The position numbers and the translations under genes are program-made. The notes beneath the pieces are model-generated. The model worked only from the letters and a program-made list of their open reading frames with translations. It was not told where the DNA came from and ran no database searches. DNA of 64,000 bases from Cladobotryum mycophilum (Eukaryota > Ascomycota > Sordariomycetes > Hypocreales > Hypocreaceae), in assembly GCA_036429605.1 (NCBI GenBank), contig JAVFKD010000002.1, positions 62,001 through 126,000 of the forward strand, read 5' to 3'. This document shows, in pieces, positions 59,102-64,000 of this stretch. How positions within the stretch are numbered: the first letter of the stretch is position 1; each line of letters begins with the position of its first letter.

Positions 59102-60651
59102 GGTGTTTAAATTGAGGTGTTCAAATTGAACTTGGGTCTTGATCAGAATCGAGTATTGAAACTTGAGCTTGTTGATTGGAAATAGTGAGAAGCAGTTGGC
59201 CCCTTTATACCCGCAAGCCTTGGTTAAATTAGATAGATAGCCTCGTTAAGATAGCGTTGTTGCCACTTCTGTCATTCGATGAATCTCCCTTGGCCGTGAT
59301 TCAGACAGCTTGCTTATAGTTTCGCTTGCTTTGCTTCTTTGTGGAGTATATACTAATCGTGCCTCTTTTCTACGGGCCGTTAAGGGATATGTGATGGTAC
59401 ACTAGCAAGCCTAGTTCGAACCAATGGGGCCCGTATTTTGTGAGGACACCCATAACGAGCAATGCTATATTGATTTGGGGTTAGTCTGCTTGCTAAAGAA
59501 TTGCTCTAGCAGTGCCGATCGGGTGATTGTTGTCCGCATGATCGATCTCCTCCACTTCAAAGCCTAAACGAACAGGCGGTAAAGGAGATATCTGGGGAGG
59601 TTATTATTATGTCTATTATATCAGGGATTCTCAGGTAGTGCGAGGCAAGAGAATACACAACGTTACCACATTGAAACACGGCCCGATGCATTAATGTAAT
59701 AGAGAAGTAGACAAGCTCAAAGTCGGTCGGATGGAGGGCCCATGGTGAGACATCATGCCGGCTTGCGCCCGCACCTTGACGTAAAAAGAGAGACACTATT
59801 GGTAACGCAGCGGTTTTGTACTTCACTACGTGTACTCTGTATACTCAAGTTCCTGGATAAGACATCCCACAAAGAAATATATTGTGATTACTCAAACTCT
59901 AATTCCAAATGCGCAGGTGAGTTCCACTACGAATACTGGAGTCTTAAGAGTGTACTGCTATGAGGCAGATTTGTACATCTTCCTTACCTACATTATGGTG
60001 TCTATCTTGCTTAACCCTTTTTCTAGTTACAATTACAGGAAAGGAACCATTATTTTGATCCATACTCTTACACTACCCCAGACTTCAGACCACAACTCTT
60101 TCTTATCTAGGGTGTCATATCTTGTCAGTAAATCAGAATACAAGACAATGTGAAAGTCCGACGGTATTTTGATTAGATCTGTTGGTTTCCATTTGTGACG
60201 CATATGTAGAAAGGCCGCGTCGGCCGTCATGGGATGCTGTACTCCGAGACCTCCTCTATCTCGGAGGAAACTATCCGCCAAAATCATTAGTATATCTCAT
60301 GATACTTTGACCAATTGTATTCTTTCCGGGTCGTATGTTCCCGGCGAAATAGCTGGGCGAATAATCAGACAATGTTTCAAAGGTTCAGTGACGTATACAG
60401 AGACAGTGACACAGTACAGTTTCCAGCAACTCGGTGTCCTTGGTTACAACGATTCTAGTCTACCAATGCTGGACTGTTTGCCTACTGGGTGTCTCAGTTC
60501 AACCACTTGATCTTGCCACATTGATTACTCTTTTATGTGCCATCGACCAAAAAGCCCAAGAAAGAGAGTCAGAGACGCCCCTTCACTGACATTTTACATT
60601 CACCATCAATTTGAGCCACTGACAGAACGAAAAGGCAGTCATAGAGCAAAT
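59102..60651. promoter_or_regulatory. Divergent intergenic region, precursor and acyltransferase
   Basis: 1.55 kb between two divergent starts with no supported gene. It must contain both promoters. No strong palindromic binding site was noticed. Confidence 0.35.
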
Positions 60652-61887
60652 ATGGCGGATCTAGGATCTTCGACCTCGTATCTTACAGGTCTGCGAGGCC
60701 TGGCAGCATTGTTTGTGTATAACTTTCATCTTTGTTATCCATTCAGTCTAAATACGCTTTTGCCTTACCAAGACATGACCCATTCTTCAATACTTCAGCT
60801 TCCTATACTCCGTATCACTTACGCTGGCTATCAAATGGTGGCATTATTTTTTGTTCTATCAGGGGTTGTGCTATCCGTTCGAATGGCACAGCTTCAAGCG
60901 AAACAATGCTGGTCAGGGATGCTAAAGTACACTTCTGGGTCCATCTTCAGACGAATATTCAGGCTCTATCTGCCACTTCTGCCTTGCATGATAGTGGTCA
61001 TGATCTTGGCTTATTTCGGTTGCTTCGAGCAAAAGCTGACCATGGCCGACCCTTCCGTTGCCGAACGGAGACCACGCCAGCAGGATTCACTTTTTACTCA
61101 GATCTCTGACATGGTTCACTTCTTCTGGTGGATCTTGTTGGACTTTCTTTCTGTCATGCGTACCGAGCCAACGTCGGTTTATGGTGCACACTTGTGGACA
61201 ATCTCGCGAGAATTTCGTGGCTCCATGATTCTTTACCTGAGCTTCCTGGGCACCGCGCTTCTCCATGGCATGGCCTCATTCTGGTGTATTATTGGCTCCA
61301 TTGTCTACTTTTATATGTTCAAGATGTGGGACGTTTCGTTGTTCCTAGTCGGGTTGCTCATCACTCGATACCAATATCATTCTGTATTCGCCAATCTGAG
61401 CTCTCGATCACGATCCCTACTTTCAACATTGGCCCTTGTTGTTGGCATATACTTGACATCGCTGCCGACCGACTACGAGGGCCGGACAGGTTTTGCAGGC
61501 AGCCAGTTTAGCATGGTTAGTGGGGTCGCTCTAATTCTCCAGTCCCTCATACACCAAAGAAAAGCCCAATGGTTTTTGTCACTTCGACCCATCTCACTGC
61601 TAGGAGAAATCTCATTTTCGTTGTACATAATTCACGAACCTCTTCTTCGTCTGGTCGGATGGCGCCTGGTCGAGGCATTGACCAGAGCAGTTGGAGGCTC
61701 CTTGACGACTGGCCTGATTCTCTCCTGGGTCATTTTTACTCCTCCATTGCTAGTTTTAGCAGCGCTCTATTGGCACTTCATCGACAAACCGTCAGTCCGT
61801 TTCTCCAAATGGCTGCAACACACGTTGGTAGCCGAGGAGAAGAGTAAAGTCTGTTCCGTTAGAGAAGGAGAAGTCGAGCATGTCTGA
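60652..61887 (+). CDS. Acyltransferase-3 family membrane protein (411 aa)
   Basis: Single exon. The family signature is at the N-terminus: YLTGLRGLAALFVYNFHLCYPF, followed by ALFFVLSGVVLSVRM and RRIFRLYLPLLPCM. About ten hydrophobic segments follow, including LLGEISFSLYIIHEPLLRLVGW near the C-terminus. These integral membrane enzymes transfer acyl groups, often acetyl, to sugars or small molecules. ATG 60652 (MADLGSSTSYL) is chosen because the family homology starts there; an in-frame ATG at 60535 would add 39 polar residues. It lies between the repeat precursor and a UstYa-family gene and could tailor the peptide product; this is inferred from position. Confidence 0.88.
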   Translation: MADLGSSTSYLTGLRGLAALFVYNFHLCYPFSLNTLLPYQDMTHSSILQLPILRITYAGYQMVALFFVLSGVVLSVRMAQLQAKQCWSGMLKYTSGSIFRRIFRLYLPLLPCMIVVMILAYFGCFEQKLTMADPSVAERRPRQQDSLFTQISDMVHFFWWILLDFLSVMRTEPTSVYGAHLWTISREFRGSMILYLSFLGTALLHGMASFWCIIGSIVYFYMFKMWDVSLFLVGLLITRYQYHSVFANLSSRSRSLLSTLALVVGIYLTSLPTDYEGRTGFAGSQFSMVSGVALILQSLIHQRKAQWFLSLRPISLLGEISFSLYIIHEPLLRLVGWRLVEALTRAVGGSLTTGLILSWVIFTPPLLVLAALYWHFIDKPSVRFSKWLQHTLVAEEKSKVCSVREGEVEHV

Positions 61888-62160
61888 TCCTTTGTACATA
61901 GGTAGATGAGAAAACAAATAAATACTTTGCCTTTAGACTTTGTATAGCTTGGTGATGGCAATATTTACTAGCCTGCATCTGGGTCAATCCCAACGAAAGC
62001 AAAAGGAAATAAGATTGAATCGGTATAAGACTGTAGCAAATTCTGCTTCAATAAATTGGACTGTAATTTGCTAATTACATTATGAACAATGGTCTTACGT
62101 AGTATATTCAGCTATCAAATCTTTAGATCTAGCTAACCTTCAGGCGAATAAATATCCCCT

Positions 62161-63133
62161 TCACACGAGACCTTGCTTATGACCAACGTAGACACCATCG
62201 ACCCAGCCCCAAGCTCTCAACTCGGCTTCTGTTGCATGCCCTTCAGGCGTCCAATTTCCAGCGCGATGAACATTTGCCCACTCCTCAATTGCTGCATAAT
62301 TCCTGCACAAATGAGGATCTTTGAAGTAGGGTTGATACTCTCCGTCCTTGTCCATTCTCCAAGAGCCCAGCTCGGTGGATCCACGACACATAATAATCTG
62401 TCGCAAACTGTCGATGCAATGTTCCACATGTCGACTGGTAACGTTGGGCAAGACATGAACTTCCTTCTCCAGCTGGGTGTATGAGATGGCCGTTCGAAGG
62501 ATGCTCTGTGTGGGCAGTCAATGTTCGTACTCGTGTAGAGGGACACATGTATAAAATGATATCAGAAGGAGCTTACCAAACAATGCAGCTCATGCCACAC
62601 CTCAATAGCGTAAACATAATATCCTGGTTTGAGAGGATCTTCGACCGTCGGCCGTCCAATTTTCTTCATTTCCTGCTCCGATACTCTGATAATACCGACT
62701 ACGGGAAGAGATATGTTAGAAACAATACAAACTCATAGTGAAAGCATCATCATTCACCTTGCAACAACTTCTCCCACTGCTCATCTACCTCTCGCGTGAA
62801 GCCCATATACTCGGTTCGACGGCCCCACAGGCCTTCATTAAAAATTTGATGTTCATACTTGATAGCTTTGTCAGCGGGAGCTAGTTGAGTTGGTCAGTCG
62901 ACTGATATGGACACAGGAACCAAGACTCACTTACAGTAAATCTTCAAGCTGGTGAAGTCTTCATAGATCTGGTGCGTGTATACCCCAGAGACGATGAGTA
63001 GAATTAGTGTCCAGATTGAGAGTATTACAACGACGCGATCTCTAGAAGGTCGCCGAGAAGAGAACTTGGATCCCTGTCCCGATAAAAAGACCTCGGATTC
63101 TTCGTCAACGGGGACAGGTGCGTACGGTGCCAT
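62161..63133 (-). CDS. UstYa-family (DUF3328) protein, second copy (262 aa, 4 exons)
   Basis: Exons 63133-62935, 62880-62758, 62698-62577 and 62505-62161 sum to 789 nt with intact splice sites (introns 54, 59 and 71 bp). A cytosolic N-terminus precedes one membrane segment (VVVILSIWTLILLIVSGVY), then NEGLWGRRTEYMGFT, the first His/Cys motif HELHCL (split by intron 3) and the second RHVEHCIDSLRQ, followed by WRMDKDGEYQPYF. The two motifs are the family's likely metal-binding catalytic residues. In ustiloxin- and epichloecyclin-type pathways such proteins form side-chain cross-links in the released core peptides. The precursor candidate lies 3 kb away. Its sequence differs clearly from copy 1, so it is not a recent duplicate. 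Confidence 0.92.
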
Positions 63134-64000
63134 GGCTGTGCGAGAATGTGCTGAGAGAAATAAAGATCAATTCTGGGTTTGTGCTTTCAGAGGAGTATTA
63201 CTTGAGGCAGAGCAGGCCAATTATGTCAACTTCATGGCAGAGATGATCTACATTTTGGTCTAATGACGTCCATATGGGAGGGGCGGAGCTAAACCGCTCG
63301 AAAGACCAGCCGTCAGTAACGAAATACACGCAATACCTCACCTCACCCTGTGACCTGAATCTTGATGAGCCATCCTGAGACAAGAGTATTGAGTACCGAG
63401 TCTCATGGCGGGCGTTCTTTCAAGTCCCGAAAACTCAGCCGAACACGCTGCCGATACTTGGCCCATCTGTTGTATCCGGTGGAGGGTTTCACGGCGGAAA
63501 CCCTACCGTCCCCAATGCACCCCAATCACTAATTCAGCGGGCTCATTTGCCGATTTGAGACAGAAGCTCAGCCCCTTGCTTAGATACTACCACCATTCTG
63601 TTCAAATCTTATTGATAATTCCTCGTATCTTTATTTGGGATAAATGTTGCAGCGGGTGATCTACTCCCACGCATCCGACAATGTTTTGACTCTTCAGCGA
63701 GGGTTGGCCATTTCGCGGGCATTCCCCGCATCCTCGGGCCGAACTCTTTATCGGGCACACGATTTCGTAAAATGTTGTGTGATATGTCTCGCCCAAGAAG
63801 TCTAGGTTTCCTGGCCTCCAAAGTGGCGGAGTGCACCTTTGGGGTTGCATTGTTGCAATATGTACACATACCAGAGGAGCGCAGGCATGAGGCAAGAGAC
63901 ATAATGAGCTGTATAAGCTCCAATGATGACAAAGAGAGAACGACGGAGAGCGGAGCTTCGCACCAATACAGACGATTAAAACATGTCTCTCAATGAAGTG
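63134..64000. other. Right edge; UstYa copy 2 promoter and a GC-rich palindrome
   Basis: No gene supported. A perfect 7-bp inverted repeat with 6-bp spacer, GGGTTTC-ACGGCG-GAAACCC (63484-63503), lies 350 bp upstream of the UstYa start and contains CGG triplets, so it could be a regulator binding site. Confidence 0.35.

Noticed and set aside
60535..60651. Upstream in-frame ATG as start of the acyltransferase
   Set aside because: The added 39 residues are polar and outside the family; homology begins just after ATG 60652.

Overview
The window is nuclear DNA of a filamentous ascomycete (Pezizomycotina; the class cannot be fixed from sequence alone). The evidence is the many short GT-AG introns of 48-78 bp with CTRAY-type branch points, the fungal families present (Zn2Cys6 regulator, cutinase, HsbA, HET, DUF3669, UstYa/DUF3328, PKS-NRPS remnants), and a transposon that looks destroyed by repeat-induced point mutation (RIP). 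No rRNA, CRISPR or bacterial features were seen. Gene models below were built by hand from splice signals; exon lengths were summed to test the frame.

Layout. 0.9-10 kb: an APH-kinase pseudogene, an intact APH-type kinase, a short-chain dehydrogenase divergent from a Zn2Cys6 regulator, a small cysteine-rich secreted protein with knottin spacing, and a TXNDC17-like thioredoxin. 11-17 kb: a cutinase, then an ABC-transporter pseudogene split by a 3,257-bp hAT transposon that is extremely AT-rich between its ends, then a Nudix hydrolase. 19-28 kb: an HsbA-type secreted protein, a sugar transporter and a serine carboxypeptidase. 28-36 kb: a UstYa-family protein, a Tyr/Gly-rich secreted repeat protein, an FAD disulfide reductase and a large disordered protein. 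36-41 kb: an FHA-like protein kinase, a zinc alcohol dehydrogenase and a dead trans-enoyl reductase. 42-48 kb: two convergent HET-domain pseudogenes and a decayed PKS-NRPS tail. 48-58 kb: a hybrid histidine kinase, a BTB protein and two DUF3669 genes. 58.6-63.1 kb: a candidate fungal RiPP cluster.

The most interesting system is the right-hand cluster. A secreted precursor carries three complete 28-residue tandem repeats, plus a fourth broken by one base, each bounded by a Kex2-type KR/RR site. Near it lie an acyltransferase-3 membrane enzyme and an intact UstYa-family protein with both His/Cys motifs. This is the architecture of dikaritin/epichloecyclin-type peptide pathways. A second, looser grouping at 25-31 kb joins a secreted S10 carboxypeptidase, another intact UstYa and a secreted four-repeat Tyr-rich peptide.

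Two mutational signatures cross the window. Up to eight one-base deficits occur in G/C runs, spread over seven otherwise well-preserved genes; this pattern may reflect sequence or assembly error rather than gene death. By contrast, the HET genes carry only in-frame nonsense codons of transition type, which looks like RIP or ordinary decay, and the hAT element is saturated with RIP.
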